From: Croceibacterium selenioxidans
GTDB taxonomy: Bacteria; Pseudomonadota; Alphaproteobacteria; Sphingomonadales; Sphingomonadaceae
Assembly: GCF_018599195.1 (NCBI RefSeq)
Contig: NZ_JAHFVK010000002.1
Span: forward strand, 1-64,000
DNA length: 64,000 bases
Direction: 5' to 3'
Shown here piece by piece: positions 55,737 through 64,000 of the stretch. How positions within the stretch are numbered: the first letter of the stretch is position 1; each line of letters begins with the position of its first letter. A model generated the notes under the pieces. That model did no database searches and was not told the origin of the DNA. It saw only the letters and a program-made list of their open reading frames with translations. Both the position numbers and the translations under genes were made by a program.

Positions 55737-56492
55737 TCAGCGATCCGTTGATTGGAGCGGCCAGTAGCCGGACAGGATGCGTTCCCCGCGTTCACCGCGG
55801 TCGACTTCATCGATCACGCGCTTTCCGATTCCCGAGAGGTTGCCTTGGTGCATGCGGTAACAGAACAGCGGCTCGGCCAGATGGCGGCCGTTCCAGCCAT
55901 TCGCGACGATCTTCTTCCACTTGTGGTGCTTCGTACCCTTGCGGATCGCCTCGTCGAACGGCGCTGCCTCCAATACCGGAGCGGCAAGGCAGGTCGCAGG
56001 TTCGGGGACGAACGAATATCGCTCCAGCAACGCCTTGTCCCAGCCAGTGGATTTGCCGCGATCGAGTTCTTCACCGGTTCGCGAGATCAGCATGCAGTCG
56101 GTGTACAGAAAGGCGATCGTCTCATCGTCCGCGCGCGCGCGCTCCAGTTCTGCGATGGTCCGCGCCGCATAATCGGGCAACAGAACGTCATCGCTGTCCA
56201 GAATGATGAAATAGCGGCCCGTGACATGCTCCAGGGCGCGATTGAGGGCCCCTAGCTTGCCGACATTCTGCTCCAGAACGATCAGCCGCGCGGAAAGAAG
56301 CTGGTCGGCCGCGGCCAACGCTTTCTCGATAACCTTGACGGAGTCGTCCGTGCTCACGTCGTCCACGACGATCAATTCAATTGGCCCATAGGTCTGCGCA
56401 TCGATCGACGCGATTGCCGCACCTATGAACTCCCCGTAGTTATGGTTGGGGATGACTACGCTGAGCAGGGCATCATTCGTTAGGTCGTCCAA
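55737..56492 (-). CDS. Family 2 glycosyltransferase
   Basis: 251 residues with GT-A features: LSVVIPNHNYGEFIGAAIASIDAQTYGPIELIVVDDVSTDDSV and the DSDDVLLPDY metal site near residue 98. YTDCMLISRTGE and a His-rich C-terminal end (MHQGNLSGIGKRV) follow. It transfers a sugar, probably onto a polysaccharide or lipid carrier. It leads the operon with the UDP-sugar dehydrogenase six bases downstream. The acceptor is unknown. Confidence 0.9.
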   Translation of the reverse strand: MDDLTNDALLSVVIPNHNYGEFIGAAIASIDAQTYGPIELIVVDDVSTDDSVKVIEKALAAADQLLSARLIVLEQNVGKLGALNRALEHVTGRYFIILDSDDVLLPDYAARTIAELERARADDETIAFLYTDCMLISRTGEELDRGKSTGWDKALLERYSFVPEPATCLAAPVLEAAPFDEAIRKGTKHHKWKKIVANGWNGRHLAEPLFCYRMHQGNLSGIGKRVIDEVDRGERGERILSGYWPLQSTDR

Positions 56493-56593
56493 ACGGGACT
56501 CCTTGGGCGCTGCGCCAGTTTAGCCCGCCGGGAATCTGCATTCGCGGATCCGACAGCCACCCCATGTATGTCAAACTTATGGGGTACCCTTAA

Positions 56594-57712
56594 CTACGCG
56601 TGTTTGGCCGTTGGCGCAAACAGGTTGGATGCAGAACGGTCCAACCGGGCGACAAGATCTCCACAAATCCGGTTCACAAGCCGCTTGTCCTCGTCTGACA
56701 TGGAGGCGAGCTTTTCGGCGCTGTCGACCTCGAATAGCTGCTGATCGTTGTCGTCCTTCGAGTGAAACCTGAACTGCTCCAGCATCAGTGCCAGTTCCGC
56801 GCTATCCGGCTTAAAGTTCAAACCCCGAGCCAGGATGGCGGGGAAATTGGCGGGATTGATGTCCTTGTAGTTGACGTGCGCAACACGACCCGAATCTCGC
56901 GCTGCGACGTCTAGGTAGTGAGCAAAGCAACGGGCAAGATACTCGACATCGCCCATGTCCTGCGTCACCCGCCAATCGCCACCCATCATGAAGCCCGCCT
57001 GCCGGCGCCCCTTCGCCCAGAGCACCGCGCTGGTCTCGCGCAGGACGGAGGCGATCACTTCCGCAGGGTTGCGATAGAGAAACAGGCCCGGCATCCCCGG
57101 AAAGGCCCGCATGGCAAAATCCATGTAGAGCGTGTTCCAGCTGATGAACTTGACGAAGGCGTGAACCTGTTCAGGCCGGCGCCGGCGGGTCATCGCCAAT
57201 ACCAGGTTGCGAAATGCTGTGAGATTTTCCGGGCTCGCTTCAGCCGGCTGCGTCCAGTCACGCGTGATCGTGGCCCAGAAGCCCCGCTGGAGCGGTCCCC
57301 CTTGGTTGATCACGACATGGCGCGGAGAGCGCGCCAGGGCCTTTGCCGTAAGCGTCGATCCGCATCGCGAGATGTGAAAAAGGAACCCGTCCGGTTCGAT
57401 CGGGTCCGCGAGGATGCGATCGTCCTTAAGAATCGCGAAGTCCGTCGAGAAGGCCTCGCCGATCTGCCCGCTCTCGGCCAGCTTCTCCACGGTGTACATG
57501 AATTGCCATTCGCGAAACGGATGCTCCCCGATGTCCGCCCATAGGACCGCCCCACCCCCGTGCTCGCCCTCTGGGTCGATGGCGACAGGGACCATTCCCG
57601 GAGTGGCCCGGATACGTTGGACTGCCTCCTGGGTGGGAAGGCGGTTCTCGACGATACCGGGAATCAGGCCTGCGACGACTTCGTGGTCCGGCAATGCGTA
57701 AAGCGCTTTCAC
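56594..57712 (-). CDS. Sulfotransferase-family protein
   Basis: About 372 residues from GTG 57712 (VKALYALPDHEVV). A start at 57793 would add 27 residues without likeness. The P-loop-like PAPS motif FLFHISRCGSTLTAKALAR lies near residue 130. Further signatures are FRNLVLAMTRRR, FLYRNPAEVIASVLRE (3'-phosphate site) and AHYLDVAARDSGRVAHVNYKDI. An N-terminal domain of about 125 residues precedes it. The acceptor is unknown. It lies about 100 bp upstream of the GT2 operon on the same strand, so sulfation of the surface glycan is possible. Divergent from the aldehyde dehydrogenase gene. Confidence 0.78.
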   Translation of the reverse strand: MKALYALPDHEVVAGLIPGIVENRLPTQEAVQRIRATPGMVPVAIDPEGEHGGGAVLWADIGEHPFREWQFMYTVEKLAESGQIGEAFSTDFAILKDDRILADPIEPDGFLFHISRCGSTLTAKALARSPRHVVINQGGPLQRGFWATITRDWTQPAEASPENLTAFRNLVLAMTRRRRPEQVHAFVKFISWNTLYMDFAMRAFPGMPGLFLYRNPAEVIASVLRETSAVLWAKGRRQAGFMMGGDWRVTQDMGDVEYLARCFAHYLDVAARDSGRVAHVNYKDINPANFPAILARGLNFKPDSAELALMLEQFRFHSKDDNDQQLFEVDSAEKLASMSDEDKRLVNRICGDLVARLDRSASNLFAPTAKHA

Positions 57713-57843
57713 TTCAATCGCTCGCTCCGGCTGCAGCGGCAGGATAGGTCCCGATCCAGCGCTTGGCAAACGAAGGTCGAGCAGGCACATCAACGTTGGC
57801 GGGCGCAGCGTTCTTTCAGCTCCGCCAAATGAGAGGCGAAATC

Positions 57844-59277
57844 ATGCCGGACCTGCTCTCCAACCTTTTCCCACAAGCTCTCGACGATGCCGCCGGCATG
57901 GCGGTGCTCAACCCCGCCAATGGGGATAGGGTGGCTTCGGTGCGGACCTATTCCGAGGCCGAGATAAGCGAGATCATCCGCAAGGCCGACAACGCACGGG
58001 CCGACTGGGCCGCGGCCACGGCAAAGCAGCGATCCGCCAAGCTGCGGACATGGTTCGACCTTATCATTCTCCATCGGGAAGACCTGGCGGCCATCTGCAC
58101 GCGCGAAAGCGGCAAGCCCCTGGCCGAAGCGCGAACCGAGGTCGACTATGCCGCCAGCTTCGTCGAATGGTATTCGGAGGAGGCCAAGCGCGTTTACGGG
58201 GAAACGATACCCAGCTTTGCCGCGGGCAAGGGCATTGTCGTAAACAAGGAACCGGTCGGGACGTGCGCGGCGATCACTCCGTGGAACTTTCCCCTCGCCA
58301 TGATCACCCGCAAGTCTGCTCCAGCGCTTGCGGCGGGATGCGCGATGGTGATCAAGCCGTCCGAAGAGACGCCCTTGTCCGCGCTCGCGCTCGAAGCACT
58401 GGCCGTGAAGGCGGGAATCCCGGCCGAAATCCTGAGGATCGTTCCGAGCGACAACGCGTCGATGGTCGGAAAGCTGTTCTGCACGCACCCTACCATTCGC
58501 AAGATCAGCTTCACGGGCTCCACCGCCATCGGCAAGCTGCTTCTCGAACAGGCGGGAAGCACCGTGAAGCGCGTCAGCATGGAATTGGGCGGCAATGCGC
58601 CCTTCATCGTGTTCGGGGATGCCGACATCGATGCCGCGGTGGAGGGTGCGATGATCGCCAAGTTCCGCAACGCCGGGCAGTCGTGCATCGGAGCCAACCG
58701 CATGCTGGTGCAGCGCGAGGTGCACGATCGCTTCGTGGAGAAATTCGTGACCCGCGTGAGCGCCCTCAAGGTTGCGAACGGTCTGGAGGATGGCGCGCAA
58801 ATCGGCCCGCTGATTACCGAGAAGTCCTTCCGGAAGGTGGAATCGCTAACCGACCTGGCGCTCTCGCAAGGGGCCTCGCTCGCATGGGGCGGTGGGCATC
58901 ACAATGCGGGCGCGCAATTCTACACGCCCACGGTCTTGACCGGCGTGTCGCCCGGCATGGACATCGCGCAGCAAGAAGTCTTCGGCCCGGTTGCCTCCGT
59001 GATGTCGTTCGACAAGGAGGAAGAGGCGCTGCGGATCGCGAACGATACGCGCTACGGCCTCGCGTCTTACTTCTACACGCGCGATCTGGGTCGCGCGGTC
59101 CGCGTGATGAACGGGCTGGAATACGGCATGGTGGCCGTGAATGAGGGCTTGCTTGGGACCGAAGTTGCGCCATTCGGCGGCATCAAGGAATCCGGTCTTG
59201 GTCGCGAAGGCTCGCACCATGGGATCGATGAATATCTCGAACTGAAATACGGATTGATCGGCGGGTTTGCGGCCTGA
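57844..59277 (+). CDS. gabD: NAD(P)-dependent succinate-semialdehyde dehydrogenase-type aldehyde dehydrogenase
   Basis: 477 residues from ATG 57844 with GAGAGG upstream. Catalytic Glu247 (MELGGNAPF) and Cys281 (NAGQSCIGANR) have the normal 34-residue spacing. AITPWNFPLAMITRK and FTGSTAIGKLL bind the cofactor. The GabD group is recognised from VGTCAAITPWNFP, the length and FGGIKESGLGREGSHHGIDEYLELKY. It oxidises succinate semialdehyde or a similar short semialdehyde. The gene is alone on its strand. The symbol is by family only. Confidence 0.85.
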   Translation: MPDLLSNLFPQALDDAAGMAVLNPANGDRVASVRTYSEAEISEIIRKADNARADWAAATAKQRSAKLRTWFDLIILHREDLAAICTRESGKPLAEARTEVDYAASFVEWYSEEAKRVYGETIPSFAAGKGIVVNKEPVGTCAAITPWNFPLAMITRKSAPALAAGCAMVIKPSEETPLSALALEALAVKAGIPAEILRIVPSDNASMVGKLFCTHPTIRKISFTGSTAIGKLLLEQAGSTVKRVSMELGGNAPFIVFGDADIDAAVEGAMIAKFRNAGQSCIGANRMLVQREVHDRFVEKFVTRVSALKVANGLEDGAQIGPLITEKSFRKVESLTDLALSQGASLAWGGGHHNAGAQFYTPTVLTGVSPGMDIAQQEVFGPVASVMSFDKEEEALRIANDTRYGLASYFYTRDLGRAVRVMNGLEYGMVAVNEGLLGTEVAPFGGIKESGLGREGSHHGIDEYLELKYGLIGGFAA

Positions 59278-59723
59278 ATTCGATCGGTCGAGGAGCCCCG
59301 ATAAGCCGTCGGGCGATTGGCCTTACCGAACATTGGGATCGTCCTCGGGGATAATGCCCAGGGAAAATTCTGGTGGATCCGTCCTGCCCCTTCGTAGCGC
59401 TGGGAGCCCACCCAGGCGGTAGATTTCCCGTAGGTATTTTTCCCGATGGTGGGCCCTTTCAAAGAGGCCATAATGGGGTCTGTCGGGGCACCCGGGTCGC
59501 GCTAGGAAGTAAGGCGTTCTGACCGGGCGCCGGCAAGAGAAGAGCATGATTCCTGACAGTTTTTGTTTTCCGGCTGCGGGCGCCGATCCGCTCAAAATCA
59601 ACGTCCCGCGAAGTCAGCCAACCTCAAGCGAGCCGAGGGGCACGAGGTTGAGCCGACCCTTTCTAAAACCATCAATCCCGGCCGCCTGCACGGTCGATCC
59701 CCGCGACAACGCAGGAGAAAGCT
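59278..59723. other. Intergenic stretch before the second autotransporter
   Basis: 446 bases without a recognised gene. Short frames on minus (59323-59601) have no known motif. A 5-bp stem (CCCGA...TCGGG) near 59298-59315 is too weak to call a terminator. AGGAG at 59713-59717 is the ribosome site of the autotransporter. Confidence 0.5.
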
Positions 59724-62700
59724 ATGACGCGTCCTTCCCATGGTTCATTTCCCGGAACCGGACGGACTAGAAAGCCTACCGTAATCGGCCTGCTCGTCGG
59801 CGTCTCCGCCCTCGCGCTGGCGTCCCCAGCGTCAGCGCAATCACAGATACCGGCCGGCACCGATGTGGGGGCCTACCTCAACACCAATCTGGACGCGGGA
59901 AACACCGACTTCATTCTTGAAGGCGATTCCACCTGGAATACGGCTGTTACCCAGAACGCCGCGCACGCCGAACTGACGCTCGATGGCGCGGACTCGACGA
60001 TCACGGTAACGGGGCTGGCCAACTCGATCCTCGTGCCGGTAGCCAGTGTTCCGTCGAACGCGACATTCTCGGACATCACCTTCCAGGGGACGACGGCCTA
60101 TGACCTGCCGTTGTTCAGATATGCCGGAGCGAACTACACCGCGACGCTCAACCTGAACAACGCGGCCTTTCAGACCTTCGATGGAGGTTCAGGCGTCGAG
60201 GGGAGCGTCCTCTTCGTCAACGGTGCGACCTCGACGCTCAACGTCGTTGCCGGAACGGGAACGAATGGCGCCACATTCCGGAACAACGTCGGGCACGGCG
60301 ACGCGGCGGGCGTCGCCGCCCTCTATCCCGGCACGATGAACATGTCCGGAGATTTCCTCTTCGAAAACAACGTGACCGACAATTATGGCGGCGCGATCAG
60401 CCTCTATCAGGCCGCGAACGTCATGACCTTCAGCGGCGGAACGGCGACCTTCAGGAACAATCGCGCCATCAACTACTTCGGCGGGGCGATAGACCTGTGG
60501 GGCGGCGATTCCCGGCTGAACTTTGACGGCCCCAGCGTCTTCAGCGGAAATCACGTCATCAGCGGCGCGACCGGAGCTGGGGAACCGCGCGGCGGCGCGA
60601 TCAACATCGGATACCTCAGCCCCGGAAGCGGCGCCACGATCGTGCAGTTCAACGACCTTGCCACGTTCGACGGCAACTACGTCGTATCTACCGGTACGGG
60701 CGCAAGCGCGCGGGGCGGCGCCATCAGCGCCTTCGCCAACGGCTCCTCGTACGATTACCGGTACGTCTTCACCGCGCCTGTGATATTTGAGAACAACTAC
60801 GCCGTTAAGGCGGGCACTGGCGCCGGAGGGGGTTACGGCGGCGCGATCTTCTACGATTCCGCAGCCGCTTCGATCAGCCTCAATTCCGGCACGCAATTCC
60901 TCAACAATTCCGCCTCGACCTTCGGCGGGGCGATCTATCTTCAGGCCGGCACGATCTCGTTGAGTGCTCAGACCGACGACATCCTCTTCCAGGGTAACCG
61001 GCAAGGCGTTTCGGTCAGCGGAAACCAGCCAGTCGCGGGAACCGGGACGCCAAATGCGGTCTACCTCGGCAGCTCCGGCACCTTCAATCTCGACGCGGCC
61101 ACGGGCCAGACCATCCACTTCTACGATCCGATCGCTTCGCAAGCGGCCTCGACGGTCACGGTCAACAAAACGGGCGCCGGGGAGGTGATCTTTCACGGGG
61201 ATGCCACCGGAGCGGGCAGTCTCTACAATTCAAATATCCAGGCCATCACCAATGTTTCGGGCGGTTACTTCACGCTGGCAAACGGAGTGTATTACGGCAG
61301 CACCGCAGCGGGACGTACGTTCACCGTCGGTGGCTCCGGCACGGTGCGCGGCGATACGGGCGCACAACTCTCCGCTTCCGCGCTGACCGCACAGGCGGGC
61401 GGCTTTATCGCGGGCAATGGCGGCACGTTCATCATCAATGCCCCAAGCATCACGATGCAGGCCGGGAGCGGTCTTTCCGGGCAAGGAACCCTGCAATCCC
61501 AAACGCCAGTCAATCTTACCGGTCCGATTCTGGCGGACATCGCGGGTTCCGATACGCTGACGCTCGATTGGACAATGATCGGTACCGGCGGCATCACAAA
61601 GAACGGGACCGGCACTCTGATACTGGCCGGTCCAAACGCGAATACCGGACCGACGGTTCTCAACGAAGGGACGCTGAGTGCAACGCATTACAGCGCCTAT
61701 GGCAACAGTTCGTCGGTGACGCTTAACGGGGGCATCCTCGACGTCGTTACAGGCACGTTCCAGATTGCCAGCGAACTGTCGGGGGCTTCGGGAGCCCACA
61801 TCGATATTGGTGACGCGGCAACACTAATCGCCGTTCAGTTTTCCCCGTTGACCTATCAAGGGACTATTGCGGGCGCGGGTACGCTAACCAAGAATGGTAC
61901 CGCTGCGTTCACGTTGACGGGCCGCAGTCCTGACTTCGTCGGCTTTACCGAAATACTGGACGGACCGCTGATCCTGGCCACGGGCAACGCGCTTGGCACT
62001 AGCGTGGTGACGGTCAATCCCGTGGCGACGTTGCAGCTCGACTTCGCGAGTGACGAAACGGTTGCCAACCAGTTGCAAGGCGGCGGTACGCTGAGCAAGA
62101 CCGGCGTCGGAACTGCGACGTTGACCCATGCCGCGTCGACGATCGGAGCCGTCAACGTTTCCGCCGGAACGCTCGATTTCGAACAAAACGGTGCGTTCCA
62201 GGCCGCCAGCCTCACGACCCAGGCCGGTGCGACCACGCACATCGGGCCCTCGTCGATGGTGGCGCTGACCGGCACCTTCACCCAAGCCGCGCCGAGCGCG
62301 ACGCTCGATATCGACGTTGGCGCGTCGAACAGCCCGATGATTACCGCTGCGACTGCAGCTCTCGGAGGGAGCGAGTTGATCGTCTCCGGTTTTGCGCCTG
62401 CCCCAGGTGCATCGGCCAGTTCCTTGTCATCGACGCAGAGGACGATCATTCAAACAACCGGCGGCATCACCGGTGATTTCGCGGCGATCGATCTGTCTGG
62501 CGCAGCCAGTCCGGTCGACTATCTGCTGCTCACGGGAGGAACAACCACCGACAGTCTCAGCTACAATCTCGGCTATCGTCTGACATGGTTCGGGGGCGCG
62601 GTAGCGGGCGACGGCACATTCACGCTGGGTGCGGGCGATACGTTCAACGTCGATGTCCTGCTCAATAATCAAGCCGCATCGGCGACGGGGTGGAGCGGGA

Positions 62701-64000
62701 CCACGCTCACCAAGGAGGGCGCGGGGACCCTGATCCTGTCCGCCGCAAACATTTACACCGGCGCGACTGTCATCAACGCGGGAACCCTGCAGACCAACGT
62801 CGTCAATTCCTTTGCGCAAAGCAACGCCGTCACGGTGGCAAGCGGCGCCACGCTGAACCTTAACGGCTTCAATCAAATCGTTAATGGTTTGTCGGGCGCA
62901 GGGACCATAACGCTGGGTTCTGCGACGCTCGGCCTCAACAACGCGTCGGGGCCTTCGACCTTCGCGGGCACGATTTCCGGGACCGGTTCCGTCGGCAAGC
63001 CTAGCGGCAATACGATGACGCTGACCGGAACCAATACTTACACTGGCGGGACGACGATCAGCAGCGGCACGCTGCAGTTGGGCAACGGCGGCACCACGGG
63101 CAGCATCGTGGGCGATGTGACCAATAACAGCATTCTGGCCTTCAACCGGTCGAACAGCTTGACGTTCGCCGGGACGATTTCGGGCAGCGGTTCATTGGTC
63201 CAGGCGGGTAGCGGCACTACGGTGCTGACGGGCGCAAACAGCTATGCAGGTCAGACGCAGGTGCTGGCTGGCAAGCTCTACGTCAACGGCGACCAATCGG
63301 CTGCGACCGGCCTCACCACCGTCAGTTCAGGTGCGGCCCTCGGCGGCATCGGAATCGTCGGCGGCGATGTGACCGTTGCCGACGGCGGGACCTTGTCTCC
63401 CGGCCAAAGCCCGGGCACCTTGACCATCAACGGCAATCTGTCGCTCTCCGATGGCTCGATCCTGGACTACGAATTCGGAGAGGCTGGCGTCGTCAGCGGC
63501 CCGGCCAACGACCTGATCGACGTTGGCGGCGACCTGGTTCTCGATGGCACGCTCAACGTCACGGTCGCCCAGGGCGGCAGCTTCGGTCCCGGACTTTACC
63601 GCGTGATCAACTATGCCGGCACGCTGACCGACAACGGGCTGACGATCGGTACGATTCCGTCGCCGGACTTCTTCCTCCAGACCTCCGTGTCGAACGAGAT
63701 CAATCTGATCAACACGGCCGGTCTGGTGCTCGATGTCTGGGACGGTGGATCCGGCGGCCGCAATGACGGTGTCATCAGCGGAGGAGACGGGCTTTGGCAA
63801 AGCGGCGGGGGCAACGACAACTGGTCCGATGCGAGCGGCCTCATCAACGCGCCCTTCAATAACGATACTTTTGCCCTGTTCGAGGCCGCGCCCGGAACGG
63901 TCACGGTAGATAACAGCCTCGGCACCTTCTCAGCTTTGGGAATGCAGTTCGCGGTCGACGGCTATTCGCTGGTGGGCGATCCGCTTGAGCTCACCGGCCC
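59724..64000 (+). CDS. Second giant autotransporter, 3' end beyond the window
   Basis: At least 1425 codons, open to the right edge with no in-frame stop found. AGGAG lies seven bases before ATG 59724. Signal peptide to residue 38 (VSALALASPASA before QSQ). The first 550 residues are rich in G/N/A beta-helix turns (NYGGAISLYQ, TFGGAIYLQAG), as in polymorphic-type surface proteins. Later come passenger-associated repeats: KNGTGTLILAGPNANTG, KEGAGTLILSAANIYTG, TNTYTGGTTISSGTLQLG and TLSPGQSPGTLTINGNL. The C-terminal barrel lies outside the window. Type Va secreted surface protein by family. Not a paralogue of the 37.9-kb gene at obvious level. Confidence 0.88.
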   Translation, partial: MTRPSHGSFPGTGRTRKPTVIGLLVGVSALALASPASAQSQIPAGTDVGAYLNTNLDAGNTDFILEGDSTWNTAVTQNAAHAELTLDGADSTITVTGLANSILVPVASVPSNATFSDITFQGTTAYDLPLFRYAGANYTATLNLNNAAFQTFDGGSGVEGSVLFVNGATSTLNVVAGTGTNGATFRNNVGHGDAAGVAALYPGTMNMSGDFLFENNVTDNYGGAISLYQAANVMTFSGGTATFRNNRAINYFGGAIDLWGGDSRLNFDGPSVFSGNHVISGATGAGEPRGGAINIGYLSPGSGATIVQFNDLATFDGNYVVSTGTGASARGGAISAFANGSSYDYRYVFTAPVIFENNYAVKAGTGAGGGYGGAIFYDSAAASISLNSGTQFLNNSASTFGGAIYLQAGTISLSAQTDDILFQGNRQGVSVSGNQPVAGTGTPNAVYLGSSGTFNLDAATGQTIHFYDPIASQAASTVTVNKTGAGEVIFHGDATGAGSLYNSNIQAITNVSGGYFTLANGVYYGSTAAGRTFTVGGSGTVRGDTGAQLSASALTAQAGGFIAGNGGTFIINAPSITMQAGSGLSGQGTLQSQTPVNLTGPILADIAGSDTLTLDWTMIGTGGITKNGTGTLILAGPNANTGPTVLNEGTLSATHYSAYGNSSSVTLNGGILDVVTGTFQIASELSGASGAHIDIGDAATLIAVQFSPLTYQGTIAGAGTLTKNGTAAFTLTGRSPDFVGFTEILDGPLILATGNALGTSVVTVNPVATLQLDFASDETVANQLQGGGTLSKTGVGTATLTHAASTIGAVNVSAGTLDFEQNGAFQAASLTTQAGATTHIGPSSMVALTGTFTQAAPSATLDIDVGASNSPMITAATAALGGSELIVSGFAPAPGASASSLSSTQRTIIQTTGGITGDFAAIDLSGAASPVDYLLLTGGTTTDSLSYNLGYRLTWFGGAVAGDGTFTLGAGDTFNVDVLLNNQAASATGWSGTTLTKEGAGTLILSAANIYTGATVINAGTLQTNVVNSFAQSNAVTVASGATLNLNGFNQIVNGLSGAGTITLGSATLGLNNASGPSTFAGTISGTGSVGKPSGNTMTLTGTNTYTGGTTISSGTLQLGNGGTTGSIVGDVTNNSILAFNRSNSLTFAGTISGSGSLVQAGSGTTVLTGANSYAGQTQVLAGKLYVNGDQSAATGLTTVSSGAALGGIGIVGGDVTVADGGTLSPGQSPGTLTINGNLSLSDGSILDYEFGEAGVVSGPANDLIDVGGDLVLDGTLNVTVAQGGSFGPGLYRVINYAGTLTDNGLTIGTIPSPDFFLQTSVSNEINLINTAGLVLDVWDGGSGGRNDGVISGGDGLWQSGGGNDNWSDASGLINAPFNNDTFALFEAAPGTVTVDNSLGTFSALGMQFAVDGYSLVGDPLELTG

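Overview
The window reads as a chromosomal accessory region of a high-GC alphaproteobacterium, most likely a sphingomonad (Sphingomonadales). The inference rests on GC-rich codon use, two large TonB-dependent receptors of sphingomonad style, an AAHS-type aromatic-acid transporter, Sec-exported RHS proteins beside a compact P-type T4SS, and IS6-family remnants of the alphaproteobacterial type. No rRNA, tRNA or CRISPR array was seen.

Layout. 0-1.2 kb: the 3' piece of an RHS gene cut by the window edge, and a secreted protein with a phage-tail-fibre-like motif. 1.2-16.2 kb: a block bracketed by two degenerate left ends of IS6-family elements. Inside are a full-length RHS gene (minus), downstream orphan tips and small membrane proteins in AT-rich DNA (minus), and, divergently, a T4SS operon (plus): a small YD-repeat peptide, virB2, B3, B4, B6, B8, B9, B10, B11 and a second VirB2-like gene. 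No relaxase, VirD4, VirB1, VirB5 or VirB7 was recognised. 16.2-20.4 kb: a membrane protein, a HlyD remnant, a SnoaL-like/MDR oxidoreductase pair with a divergent LysR regulator, and the right end of an IS6-family element. 20.5-26.8 kb: a secreted G8-domain beta-helix protein, an SDR, an MFS exporter and a PepSY membrane protein.

26.8-37.2 kb: a catabolic/uptake locus with a MarR regulator, a TonB receptor, a CocE/NonD-type hydrolase, DUF3237, SnoaL-like, an AAHS transporter and a second TonB receptor. A shared TTGA-N4-TCAA motif precedes three of its transcription units. 37.9-43.3 kb: a giant autotransporter with a 73-residue Pro-Thr linker.

44.2-52.1 kb: three large plus-strand genes. The third encodes a eukaryotic-type protein-arginine deiminase (PAD) with all four catalytic residues conserved; the first two are unrecognised large proteins. 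I consider this the most interesting system here, followed by the RHS/T4SS block. 52.1-57.7 kb: a minus-strand cluster for surface-sugar chemistry (nucleotidyltransferase, MmgE/PrpD, UDP-sugar dehydrogenase, GT2) and a sulfotransferase-like gene. 57.8-59.3 kb: a succinate-semialdehyde-type dehydrogenase. From 59.7 kb to the window end runs a second giant autotransporter, open at its 3' end.
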